Of a stretch of 64,000 nucleotides of DNA, positions 56,804-64,000 are shown piece by piece; position 1 is the stretch's first letter; the number at the start of each line of letters is the position of its first letter. Location: contig NC_009633.1 of NCBI RefSeq assembly GCF_000016985.1, positions 3,825,539 to 3,889,538 of the forward strand, read 5' to 3'. The stretch comes from Alkaliphilus metalliredigens QYMF. GTDB lineage: Bacteria; Bacillota; Clostridia; Peptostreptococcales; Natronincolaceae. A program made the position numbers and the translations under genes. The notes under the pieces were generated by a model, which worked only from the letters and a program-made list of their open reading frames with translations, did not search any database and was not told where the DNA came from.

Positions 56804-57790
56804 TCAGCCTCGCTCCTTTCTTACCACAGCGATAAAGAAAGGAACTCCTATTAAGGCTGTAAATATTCCAATTGGAGTTTCATAGGGGTTATAAAACATT
56901 CTTGCAGCTATATCGGAATAGACTAACAGCACCGCTCCTAATAGAAAGGAAAAAGGTATATTTATTGTATAATCTTCTCCAAATATTTTTCTTACTATTT
57001 GGGGAACGATTAGTCCAACAAACCCTATATTTTTGCCAACAGCTACTGCTGCTGCGCACATGGGGATCATAAGAAGAAAGGTTAATAACCGTATTCTTTC
57101 AGGATTTTCTCCCAGACTAATTGCCACATCATCCCCTAAACTTAGTAAGTTGATTTTTTTTGATAATAAAGTAGCTAATATTAAGCCTATTATTCCAACC
57201 GATGCTACTAAAATAAAATCTGACCAAGTTGCATTTCTAAAGCCTCCAGAAATCCAAAATGCAATAAAATGTGATTGATTTGATAAAAGTCCTATTATAG
57301 TTGTCAAAGAAATGAAAAAAGTACTCATGGCAGTACCTGCTAAAAGTATCTTTGTAATAGAACTTTTTTTAGTATTTTTTGATAAAAATCCGATGACTAT
57401 TATTCCACTAAGAGCTGCTCCAATTAATGAAGCCATCATAACATTTGTTGTATTTATGGTAATACCAACAGCATAGAATATCGCTACAACTAAAGTAGCT
57501 CCTTGACTTACACCTAGAAGCGAAGGTTCTGCTATTGGATTTCTTGTTACTCCTTGAATCATAGCACCGGTTATCCCTAAAATACCTCCTGTAAATAATA
57601 CACTGAGGACTCTAGGAATACGTACATCTCTAATTAACATTAATTCCAGGGTTTCGCTATAATTAAAAATACTATTCCATATTTCTGATATTCCTATATG
57701 AGTTACTCCTAGACTGATGGCAAGGAATAACCCGATTATTAAAATAAAAATACTAAAAACTAAAAAAGTTATTTTATTAATTTGTTTCAT
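56804..57790 (-). CDS. Iron-siderophore ABC permease (FecCD family), first
   Basis: 328-residue FecCD permease. IRDVRIPRVLSVLFTGGILG, MIQGVTRNPIAEPSLLGVSQ, GDDVAISLGENPERIR, KNIGFVGLIVPQIVRKIFGE. It starts inside the end of the binding-protein gene (14-bp overlap), so the two are translationally coupled. Forms a heterodimer with the second permease. Confidence 0.94.
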   Translation of the reverse strand: MKQINKITFLVFSIFILIIGLFLAISLGVTHIGISEIWNSIFNYSETLELMLIRDVRIPRVLSVLFTGGILGITGAMIQGVTRNPIAEPSLLGVSQGATLVVAIFYAVGITINTTNVMMASLIGAALSGIIVIGFLSKNTKKSSITKILLAGTAMSTFFISLTTIIGLLSNQSHFIAFWISGGFRNATWSDFILVASVGIIGLILATLLSKKINLLSLGDDVAISLGENPERIRLLTFLLMIPMCAAAVAVGKNIGFVGLIVPQIVRKIFGEDYTINIPFSFLLGAVLLVYSDIAARMFYNPYETPIGIFTALIGVPFFIAVVRKERG

Positions 57791-58736
57791 TTAACATCTC
57801 TACTATTTCACCTAAAAATACTTCTTTACCTATTGAGCTATATCCTTGTATAAAGTATGGCGAAGCATCTAATTCAATAACCTTACCTTCTTTTACCGGA
57901 GTTAGACTATTCCAAATCGCATTTTCTTTAAGTACCTTTAAGTCTTCATCTGTTGCAATAACAAAGATATAGTCTGATTTTATTGAAGCCAGTCCTTCAT
58001 AAGTTACTACAGGCAAACTAATATCACTTTGTTCTGGCATACCTTCTGGTTTACTTAATCCCATATCCTGATATAGAGTGCTACCAACTCCTGCTCCATC
58101 AAATACGTAGAATTGACCACCACTGGCTAAGAATGATAAATAGCTTGTTTCTGCACCATAAGTTTCTTTAATCTGATCTCCAATCTCTATGGCTTTTATA
58201 TTATAGTTCTCTAACCAATCATTTGCAGCTTCTTCTTTATTAAATACTTTCCCTAAAGCCTTAACATCCTTCTTCCAATCTAAAGCTTCCAATTGAATCA
58301 TTACTGTTGGAGCAATATTATTTAATTGATCATACATTTTTTCTTGTACTGTTGAAATGATAATTAAGTCTGGAGTTAAATTCATGATTGCTTCAACATC
58401 CATAGTATCCTGCATACTATAGCCTAATATAGTAGCACCTTGTAAAGTATCTTCTAAATATGAAGGGAACTTTTTATAGTCATAGGCATCACTGTTGGCA
58501 GTTCCGATTACCTTATATCCTAATATTGATAAAATATCACTATTACCACTAAGGTCCACTATTTTTTCTGGATTTTCAGGAATTTCTACATCGCCTCTCA
58601 CATCGGTTATTGTAATCATTTTAATATCTTCATTTACTTCTACTTCTGTTACAGTGGAATTGCTTGAACAACCAACAAGAACTAGCATGGCTATACAAGC
58701 AAATAAAACTGTTTTTAATATTGAATTTCTTGTCAT
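57777..58736 (-). CDS. Iron-siderophore binding lipoprotein (FecB family)
   Basis: 319-residue ABC substrate-binding lipoprotein. Signal with lipobox LVGCSS at residues about 20-25, then the periplasmic-binding-protein fold: GDVEIPENPEKIVDLSGNSD, LTPDLIIISTVQ, FDGAGVGSTLYQDMG. GAGAGGAAG ribosome site. First gene of the operon, just behind the Fur box. Siderophore type (catecholate or hydroxamate) cannot be told. Confidence 0.93.
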   Translation of the reverse strand: MTRNSILKTVLFACIAMLVLVGCSSNSTVTEVEVNEDIKMITITDVRGDVEIPENPEKIVDLSGNSDILSILGYKVIGTANSDAYDYKKFPSYLEDTLQGATILGYSMQDTMDVEAIMNLTPDLIIISTVQEKMYDQLNNIAPTVMIQLEALDWKKDVKALGKVFNKEEAANDWLENYNIKAIEIGDQIKETYGAETSYLSFLASGGQFYVFDGAGVGSTLYQDMGLSKPEGMPEQSDISLPVVTYEGLASIKSDYIFVIATDEDLKVLKENAIWNSLTPVKEGKVIELDASPYFIQGYSSIGKEVFLGEIVEMLNETN

Positions 58737-58795
58737 TTAATATCTTCCTCTCAAAATTAAAATGTTTTTATATTTACAACAAGACTCATTGTATA

Positions 58796-58810
58796 TGATA
58801 ATCGTTATCA
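58796..58810. promoter_or_regulatory. Fur box between siderophore operon and araC-type gene
   Basis: TGATAATCGTTATCA is a 7-1-7 dyad with one mismatch to the TGATAATNATTATCA Fur consensus. Its position 60 bp before the binding-protein gene fits iron repression. Confidence 0.85.
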
Positions 58811-58973
58811 ATTCAATACTCGCACCCAATTTAGTTATTTTTACATCTAAACGAAGTGTTTTAGTTGAATAATTACGTATTATTAGGTATAGTATTATTT
58901 GAGTAAAATTATATATGGATTGTGGATGGGAGTAATGGAATTTAATAATGATTAGAAAAAAAGGGGGATTTAC

Positions 58974-59975
58974 ATGATAGTAAAATCTAATGAAGAATTT
59001 AAGGCTGAAGTTTTAAAGATATTATCCTTTAGTGAAATTAAAAGTGAACACTCTACTTTACATACAAATAAAAAGAAACCAGAACTTGGCTATTTAATTA
59101 ATTATTCAAGGGATGGTTACTATGATTTAGGCATTGCAGACTATACCATCCCTATGGATTTTTCCATATCTTTTGACAATCCTGAATTTTTAGTACGTTT
59201 TGGTGTAGTATATGAAGGTATTACAGAATTCAAAATTGAAAATAATCCTGTATCTTCTTTTTCTCCTTCATCCTTCTTTGTTGTTGAAAAAAATCTAAAG
59301 GGGCAACAAAACTGGAAAAAGGGTCAACATTTTCATGGAACTGAAATAACTATTTTCGAGAGTTATTTTAATGAAATCATAAAACCTAACTTCCCAAATG
59401 CAATGGATTTTAGTGCTTTTATAGAGAATTATACTTATATTTATCTCCCCTTAGAAATTGTAGAAATCATTCAACAATTACAAAGTCTAAGCTTTCAAAA
59501 TTCCTTAACCAGTATTTATCTAGAAAGTAAGATTTTAGAGTGTGTGGCTATTTTAATCAATGAGGTTACTAAATCCGTTGAAAATGCTTTTACGAATCAA
59601 ATAAACTATGGAAACATCAATATTGGCAATAACAGAGTAATAAAACTAACCTCTTCTGACATCCATGCGATTCGGAAGGCCCATGATATTTTAGAGGAAA
59701 GATATAGTAACCCTCCTAGTATTAATGCCTTAAGTAAGATGGTCTTTTTAAATGAACAAAAGTTAAAGGCAGGATTTTCTAAACATTATCATATGTCTAT
59801 TGGTGAATATACCAATCATCTTAAAATGACCATTGCTACAAATCTTCTATCTACAACAGATCTAAGCATTGAGGAGATAGCTTATAAAGTTGGGTATAAT
59901 TATTCTGCAAATTTTTCTAAAATGTTTAAAAAAACATATGGAAAAACGCCATTGAAATTTAGAAAAACAAAGTGA
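58974..59975 (+). CDS. AraC-family regulator of iron uptake
   Basis: 333 residues. The N-terminal ligand domain (about 1-215) resembles siderophore-sensing PchR/YbtA-type regulators, with HFHGTEITIFESYF. The C-terminal double HTH (about 230-333) is NALSKMVFLNEQKLKAGFSK, HMSIGEYTNHLKM, SIEEIAYKVGYNYSANFSKM. Divergent from the siderophore operon with a shared Fur-box region. Probably activates the transporter when siderophore is present. Confidence 0.92.
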   Translation: MIVKSNEEFKAEVLKILSFSEIKSEHSTLHTNKKKPELGYLINYSRDGYYDLGIADYTIPMDFSISFDNPEFLVRFGVVYEGITEFKIENNPVSSFSPSSFFVVEKNLKGQQNWKKGQHFHGTEITIFESYFNEIIKPNFPNAMDFSAFIENYTYIYLPLEIVEIIQQLQSLSFQNSLTSIYLESKILECVAILINEVTKSVENAFTNQINYGNINIGNNRVIKLTSSDIHAIRKAHDILEERYSNPPSINALSKMVFLNEQKLKAGFSKHYHMSIGEYTNHLKMTIATNLLSTTDLSIEEIAYKVGYNYSANFSKMFKKTYGKTPLKFRKTK

Positions 59976-60289
59976 AAAAACGTTAAAAATTGTCATTGAA
60001 TCCCATTTTCCTCCACAATGTTTACTAACCAAACTTTATTGTCCTTAATTGTCTTCATCACTTTTGTACTCTAAAATATCTCTCGGCTGACATTCTAAAG
60101 CCTTATATTGTTATCCCCTTATTAATTTGGACAAAGCTAAAAAGCATTTTTCATTACAAAGAAATGTTATATAACTTTCAGTGCCATACAAAACACCGAC
60201 CCTATCAAGCGTTTGCATTTATGATTTGTATTTGGTATCATATGATTTGCAACAACATTATAAATATATTAGAAAAGGTGGAGGAAAGA
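59976..60289. other. Gene-free spacer before the RsmH paralogue
   Basis: About 310 AT-rich bases. A 60-residue frame crosses part of it but has no ribosome site. No RNA element recognised. Confidence 0.4.
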
Positions 60290-60346
60290 ATGAGCCCAAC
60301 GCTTTATAAAACAACAAGTTCAAATTCCGAATTGATATATGGATAA
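60290..60346 (+). CDS. 18-residue leader peptide coupled to the RsmH paralogue
   Basis: MSPTLYKTTSSNSELIYG, preceded by a strong GGTGGAGGAAAG ribosome site. Its stop TAA (60344-60346) overlaps the ATG of the methyltransferase gene (60339) in another frame. The methyltransferase has no SD of its own, so its translation probably depends on this short frame. Alternatively the two frames were once one gene split by a base deletion. Confidence 0.6.
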   Translation: MSPTLYKTTSSNSELIYG

Positions 60347-61388
60347 TCACGAGGAAAAACGTCAGCGACGTGTTCGATATAACGGCACCCATCCTAAAGT
60401 TTTCAAAGAAAAATATAAGGAACTGCAACCAGATAAATATGCCGATGCTGTGGCAAAGGTTATTCAAAAGGGTAGCACTCCTGCTGGTATGCATCGTTCA
60501 ATTTGCGTTAATGAGATATTAGAATTCTTAAAAATCACCCCTGGACAAACTGGATTAGATGCAACACTAGGTTATGGTGGTCATACTTTAGAGATGCTTA
60601 AACGTTTGAATTCAAAGGGGCACTTGTATGCAATTGATGTAGATTCTATTGAATTACCCCGCACCCAAGAGCGTTTAGAGGGCTTAGGTTATGGCTCCGA
60701 AATTTTAACGATCAAGCAAATGAACTTTTCCAATATAGATCAAATTGCTTTGGAATCAGGACCATTGAATTTTGTATTGGCAGATTTGGGTGTCTCTTCA
60801 ATGCAAATAGACAATCCTGAAAGAGGATTTTCATTTAAGAGTGAAGGGCCTTTAGACTTACGGCTGAATCCTAACAGAGGTATATCCGCAGCAGCTCGTT
60901 TAAAAACCATTTCACAAGATGAGTTACAAGGTATGTTGTTAGAAAACGCCGACGAGCCTAATTCCGCAGCAATCTCCCGTGCCATTATTTCTGAAATTAA
61001 AAAAGGAATAGACATATCAACAACAACTCAGCTCCAACAAATTATCAAAGATGCTCTGAAATTTATTCCACAGAATACTAGGAAGGATGAGATTAAAAAA
61101 TCCTGTCAACGATGCTTTCAAGCGTTGCGAATTGATGTCAATGATGAATTTGAAATGTTATATGAGTTTTTGGAAAAACTTCCCGCTACCCTTGCTGAGG
61201 GTGGGCGCGTTGCTATACTTTCATTTCACTCAGGAGAAGACCGTCTGGTTAAAAAATCATTTCAACGGTTTTTTCGTGAAGGCGTTTATCGAGAAATAGC
61301 TCCGAATTTCATTAGACCATCAACAGAAGAATGTAATACCAATGGTCGTGCCCGTTCTGCTAAACTACGTTGGGCTATAAAAGCATGA
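60339..61388 (+). CDS. Stand-alone RsmH (MraW)-like S-adenosylmethionine methyltransferase
   Basis: 349-residue paralogue of the 16S rRNA C1402 N4-methyltransferase. SAM motif DATLGYGGHTLEML, ADLGVSSMQIDNPERGFSF, EGPLDLRLNP (canonical DGPLDMRM changed to EGPLDLRL) and LSFHSGEDRLVKKSF (SFHSLEDR with L to G). It has an extra basic N-terminal segment of about 55 residues (RQRRVRYNGTHPKVFKEKYK) not found in canonical RsmH, and lies outside any dcw cluster. Substrate may be an RNA other than 16S C1402. Translation is coupled to an 18-residue leader. Confidence 0.85.
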   Translation: MDNHEEKRQRRVRYNGTHPKVFKEKYKELQPDKYADAVAKVIQKGSTPAGMHRSICVNEILEFLKITPGQTGLDATLGYGGHTLEMLKRLNSKGHLYAIDVDSIELPRTQERLEGLGYGSEILTIKQMNFSNIDQIALESGPLNFVLADLGVSSMQIDNPERGFSFKSEGPLDLRLNPNRGISAAARLKTISQDELQGMLLENADEPNSAAISRAIISEIKKGIDISTTTQLQQIIKDALKFIPQNTRKDEIKKSCQRCFQALRIDVNDEFEMLYEFLEKLPATLAEGGRVAILSFHSGEDRLVKKSFQRFFREGVYREIAPNFIRPSTEECNTNGRARSAKLRWAIKA

Positions 61389-61497
61389 TTTGTAAATAAG
61401 AGTAAAAGATGGTGTTCTTGACATTATCAAATATACTCCACCAATTTGGAAAATTACAACTATACGTTGTCACTGCACTCAAAAACTTATAATAAAA

Positions 61498-61518
61498 AGA
61501 GCCCTATTTTCAGGCTCT
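61498..61518 (-). terminator. Terminator of the 4HB chemoreceptor gene
   Basis: AGAGCC/GGCTCT stem; on the minus strand followed by TTTTTATT. May also serve the convergent methyltransferase gene. Confidence 0.7.
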
Positions 61519-61607
61519 ATTGTAAAGATGTTAATTTTTATAGTTTAGTAGATATAGTCCCTATTATTTTTTAACTATCAGTGAAACACATTCAACATGA
61601 GTTTTGA

Positions 61608-61656
61608 TAGAAGTATGATGTTTTTTCGCAGAAATGTTAGAAAAATCATACTTCTA
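61608..61656. repeat. 12-bp perfect inverted repeat between methyltransferase and chemoreceptor genes
   Basis: TAGAAGTATGAT (61608-61619) and ATCATACTTCTA (61645-61656), 25-base loop. It lies 25 bp behind the chemoreceptor stop; likely an mRNA 3' stem-loop. Confidence 0.55.
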
Positions 61657-61680
61657 GTATTTACCCTTCATTTATCTTCC

Positions 61681-63387
61681 TTACACTTTAAACTTATTCA
61701 TTTCCCCTTGCATGTCTATCGCCATACCATTTAATACTTGTGCTGTTGATGCTACTTCTTCAACGGAAGCATTCATTTGTTCTGATGAAGCAGCAATTTG
61801 TTGAGCCACTGCAGAGTTGCCTTCAGATATAATGGTAATGGCATCTACTTTAGACACAATGTCATCTTTACTATTGTTGAGTATATTGATGGAACTACTA
61901 ACATTTTCAATTTTAGGTATCATAGCTCCTATATTTTGCAAAATTTCCTTAAAGGATTTTGTTGTATTATGTACCACTCGCTCTTGTACATGGATATTTT
62001 CCATACCAACTTCTGTGGTTTTTAATATCTTATCTCTATCTAAAGTAATATTTTCCAGTAGTTGATTAATATTTTTTGAAGAGACTTTAGATTGTTCTGC
62101 TAATTTTCTAATTTCATCAGCCACTACAGCAAAACCCTTCCCTGCATCTCCCGCCCTGGCTGCTTCTATTGCAGCATTTAAAGCTAAAAGGTTGGTTTGT
62201 TCTGCAATCGCATTGATAAGTTCTGTAATTCCACGAATTTCAAGAATTTTTTCATTTAATAAGTTCACGCTTTTGCTTACTTCTTTGAAAGAGCTATTTA
62301 TGTATTCAGTGGAGGATGTTAATTCCTGTACTTTTTCGTTTCCTTCTGTAATCATTGTATCTGTTTCTCTTGTACTACTTTGAATTTCTCCAATAGCAGA
62401 AACTATGTTTTGTAGCTCTCCACTAAAATCATCCATAATGTCTTTAATTTTAACTAATTCTTGAGTTTGTCCATTAGATCCTTCTGCTACCTCCTGTATC
62501 GCATTGGCCACTTCCTGTGATGCCTCTGTCATTTGTTGGCAAATAGTGGTTAATGTGTAGGAGTTGTCTGTGGTATTATTGGCGTTTTCCTTGGACTTCC
62601 TCATCATACTAGAAAAATTTTCTAATGTTTCTGCTAAAGCTCTTCTCATCATGGCAAACTCATTTTTCCCTTTTTTATCTATAGTGAAACTTAAATCTCC
62701 ATCGGCTATCTTTTCATAGATCTTAATCATTTCTTTAATAGAAGCATTGAAAACCTTTACAATAATCATAGACAATAACAATAAAATTGCCAGTGCAACA
62801 GTAGACACCGTAATGATATTTTTAATATTGTTTTCATAGATTGCTAAACTTTCATTATTCAAATTCTCTGCTTTTTCCCTATTGTGTTGAATAACAGCAT
62901 TGAAATTGTTAGTAATGGCCCGACTTCTTGTATCCATTGCGAAGGTATCGGACTCATTTACATCTTCTCCTGAAGATAAATCTTCTTTAACTTTATCCCA
63001 AGCTTCCATATACTCATCATAGGTTTTTACTGCAATATTTAATAGTGTTACTTCAAAGGAATTTTCATCTTTTTCTACTAAATAGTTCTGTACCATTTCC
63101 CGATAATTCTTGTTCATCGCTTCAACATTATTAGCGATACTTTGACTATAGTACCCCATATCCAACATCCTTAATGTTTCCACTCTTATATTCATAAATT
63201 CATTGTTTATTTTATTAACCTCTTGTATCGGAAGTACCGCATGATTATACATATCACCTACATTCCCATAAATTTGATTCATACCTGTATGACCTGTCAC
63301 TCCTACAATACCTATAAATATAAGACTAAAAACCACAAGTGCTATGATACTATACTTCATGGAAAGATTATTAAAAATTCTCTTCAT
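61681..63387 (-). CDS. Methyl-accepting chemotaxis protein (four-helix-bundle sensor)
   Basis: 568-residue membrane chemoreceptor. Helix 1 (about 10-30), extracytoplasmic 4HB_MCP sensor (about 35-190; [17 protein letters not shown]), helix 2 (about 190-212), HAMP, and signalling domain with [20 protein letters not shown] and [20 protein letters not shown]. Ends MNKFKV like the other membrane receptor in the window (QVNKFKI). Ligand unknown. Confidence 0.93.
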   Translation of the reverse strand: MKRIFNNLSMKYSIIALVVFSLIFIGIVGVTGHTGMNQIYGNVGDMYNHAVLPIQEVNKINNEFMNIRVETLRMLDMGYYSQSIANNVEAMNKNYREMVQNYLVEKDENSFEVTLLNIAVKTYDEYMEAWDKVKEDLSSGEDVNESDTFAMDTRSRAITNNFNAVIQHNREKAENLNNESLAIYENNIKNIITVSTVALAILLLLSMIIVKVFNASIKEMIKIYEKIADGDLSFTIDKKGKNEFAMMRRALAETLENFSSMMRKSKENANNTTDNSYTLTTICQQMTEASQEVANAIQEVAEGSNGQTQELVKIKDIMDDFSGELQNIVSAIGEIQSSTRETDTMITEGNEKVQELTSSTEYINSSFKEVSKSVNLLNEKILEIRGITELINAIAEQTNLLALNAAIEAARAGDAGKGFAVVADEIRKLAEQSKVSSKNINQLLENITLDRDKILKTTEVGMENIHVQERVVHNTTKSFKEILQNIGAMIPKIENVSSSINILNNSKDDIVSKVDAITIISEGNSAVAQQIAASSEQMNASVEEVASTAQVLNGMAIDMQGEMNKFKV

Positions 63388-63622
63388 TACCTTTGCCCCC
63401 TATACACATTATGATAGTAATAATATTTTGTATTTTTATTACATAATATCACATAATTGTATATATTAATATATTTTTCTACATTTATCATTTATCATTC
63501 ATCACCAGTTTACAAGTTCGATTAAGTTCTCCCATCCTTATGGTGGAAGGCCTGAACCGATTCTTTAATTGTAGAAAAAATTTATTATTTGATAGTTGAA
63601 TGAGAAAGAAGTACTATTTTTA
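63388..63622. other. Gene-free spacer
   Basis: About 235 bases. Contains a small hairpin CCATCCTTATGGTGG (63528-63544) of unknown meaning; otherwise nothing recognised. Confidence 0.35.
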
Positions 63623-63656
63623 TTGACAGCGCAATAAGTATTGCGTACAATATAAT
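63623..63656 (+). promoter_or_regulatory. Sigma-A promoter with embedded operator, upstream of the selenoprotein
   Basis: TTGACA (63623-63628), 17-bp spacer, TACAAT (63646-63651), overlapping a TATAAT. The spacer is almost filled by the perfect dyad CGCAATA-AG-TATTGCG (63630-63645). A repressor bound there would block RNA polymerase. Confidence 0.8.
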
Positions 63657-63686
63657 TGAGCAAAACTAATACGAGGAGATGATCAA

Positions 63687-64000
63687 ATGGCTAGTATAGA
63701 AGTAAATATAGAAGCACCAGACTTTGAAATTGAAGACTTCAAAGGAGATAAATTTAAACTTTCTAACTTCAGAGGAAAGAGCAATATTCTGATTGTACTT
63801 AATAGAGGATTTGTTTGACCCTTTTGCAGAAAGCATATGATGCAGTTGCATCAAAATTACGATAAATTTGCAGAAAAAGATACAGTAATAGTTGCAATTG
63901 GACCTGAAAATGCAAATAAATTTAAAACCTATTGGGAAGAAAATAATCTTAAATTCTACGGTATTCCCGATGAAAAACATTCAGTGCTTAAATTATATGG
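63687..64000 (+). CDS. Peroxiredoxin-like selenoprotein (UGA = selenocysteine at codon 44), 3' end outside window
   Basis: The frame starts at ATG 63687 (AGGAG upstream): MASIEVNIEAPDFEIEDFKG ... LNRGFV, then TGA (63816-63818), then PFCRKHMMQLHQNYDKFAEK ... VAIGPENANKFKTYW ... GIPDEKHSVLKLYG to the window edge. Both sides of the TGA belong to one AhpC/TSA (Bcp-like) peroxiredoxin, and the TGA stands for the first cysteine of the CxxC motif (U-P-F-C). A SECIS-like hairpin follows. The product should reduce peroxides using selenocysteine. Automatic gene finders would stop at codon 44 or start downstream. Confidence 0.9.
63822..63856 (+). promoter_or_regulatory. Bacterial SECIS-like hairpin
   Basis: GATG (63839-63842) pairs with CATC (63849-63852) around loop CAGTTG, which has a G and GU as in bacterial SECIS loops. 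The loop begins 24 nt after the UGA, within the usual 16-37 nt. Outer arms TTTT (63822-63825) and AAAA (63853-63856) can extend it. Confidence 0.7.

Noticed and set aside
63666-63980. 104-residue minus-strand frame across the selenoprotein gene
   Set aside because: Antisense shadow rich in F, I, C and Y without ribosome site; the plus strand holds clear peroxiredoxin sequence.

Overview
The window looks like chromosome of a low-GC, spore-forming-type anaerobe of the class Clostridia. Resemblance to Alkaliphilus is an impression from protein style only and was not tested. Signs are AT-rich intergenic DNA, strong GGAGG-type ribosome sites, an Etf-coupled lactate dehydrogenase, a Ni-Fe CO dehydrogenase, a c-di-GMP-I riboswitch, several chemoreceptors and a UGA-containing peroxiredoxin. 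I saw no rRNA, tRNA, CRISPR array, phage or transposase gene.

Layout. 1-4.8 kb: the 3' end of a ClC chloride channel, a DUF421 membrane protein and a TRAP transporter operon (dctP-dctQ-dctM, minus strand). 4.8-8.5 kb: AT-rich spacer, an ABC-permease relic, a PHP phosphoesterase, a perfect palindromic repeat and three small unknown proteins. 8.5-16 kb: single-gene units (nitroreductase, Tpx, M20 amidohydrolase, YeiH-type exporter, YwbE, EamA transporter, zinc-ribbon/DUF2007 protein, UPF0316 protein) and a c-di-GMP-I riboswitch on the minus strand with no obvious target. 16-20.8 kb: a tightly coupled three-gene operon of gamma-glutamyltransferase, an ATP-grasp ligase fused to a degenerate M20 domain, and an N-formylglutamate amidohydrolase. 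This may be an undescribed gamma-glutamyl or peptide pathway.

21-28.7 kb: a lactate utilisation locus (permease, FadR-type regulator, EtfB, EtfA, FAD-dependent lactate dehydrogenase, lactate racemase) with the gene content of the Acetobacterium woodii lct operon. Two tandem FadR/LldR-type operators lie upstream of the permease. 29-36 kb: a three-domain CDGSH protein, a periplasmic-sensor/PAS/GGDEF/HD-GYP protein, a Cache chemoreceptor and a DbpA-type RNA helicase. 36.3-39.3 kb: methylthioribose kinase, isomerase and class II aldolase, the gene set of the DHAP shunt that salvages 5'-deoxyribose or methylthioribose. 39.6-41.2 kb: a soluble PocR-domain chemoreceptor with CheW. 41.4-43.4 kb: EcsAB-type ABC transporter.

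43.7-49.2 kb: a CO dehydrogenase module (cooF, cooS, a 58-residue two-CxxC protein not usually listed, cooC). It is preceded by a perfect sigma-54 promoter, twin enhancer sites and a V4R-PAS-AAA-Fis activator gene. 49-53.5 kb: PepF, a DUF1653 protein and a DinG-like helicase. 53.8-60 kb: a siderophore ABC importer with an MFS protein, a Fur box and a divergent AraC regulator. 60.3-63.4 kb: a stand-alone RsmH paralogue translationally coupled to an 18-residue leader peptide, and a 4HB chemoreceptor. 63.7 kb to the end: the start of a peroxiredoxin-like selenoprotein in which an in-frame UGA replaces the first cysteine of a CxxC motif, followed by a SECIS-like hairpin.
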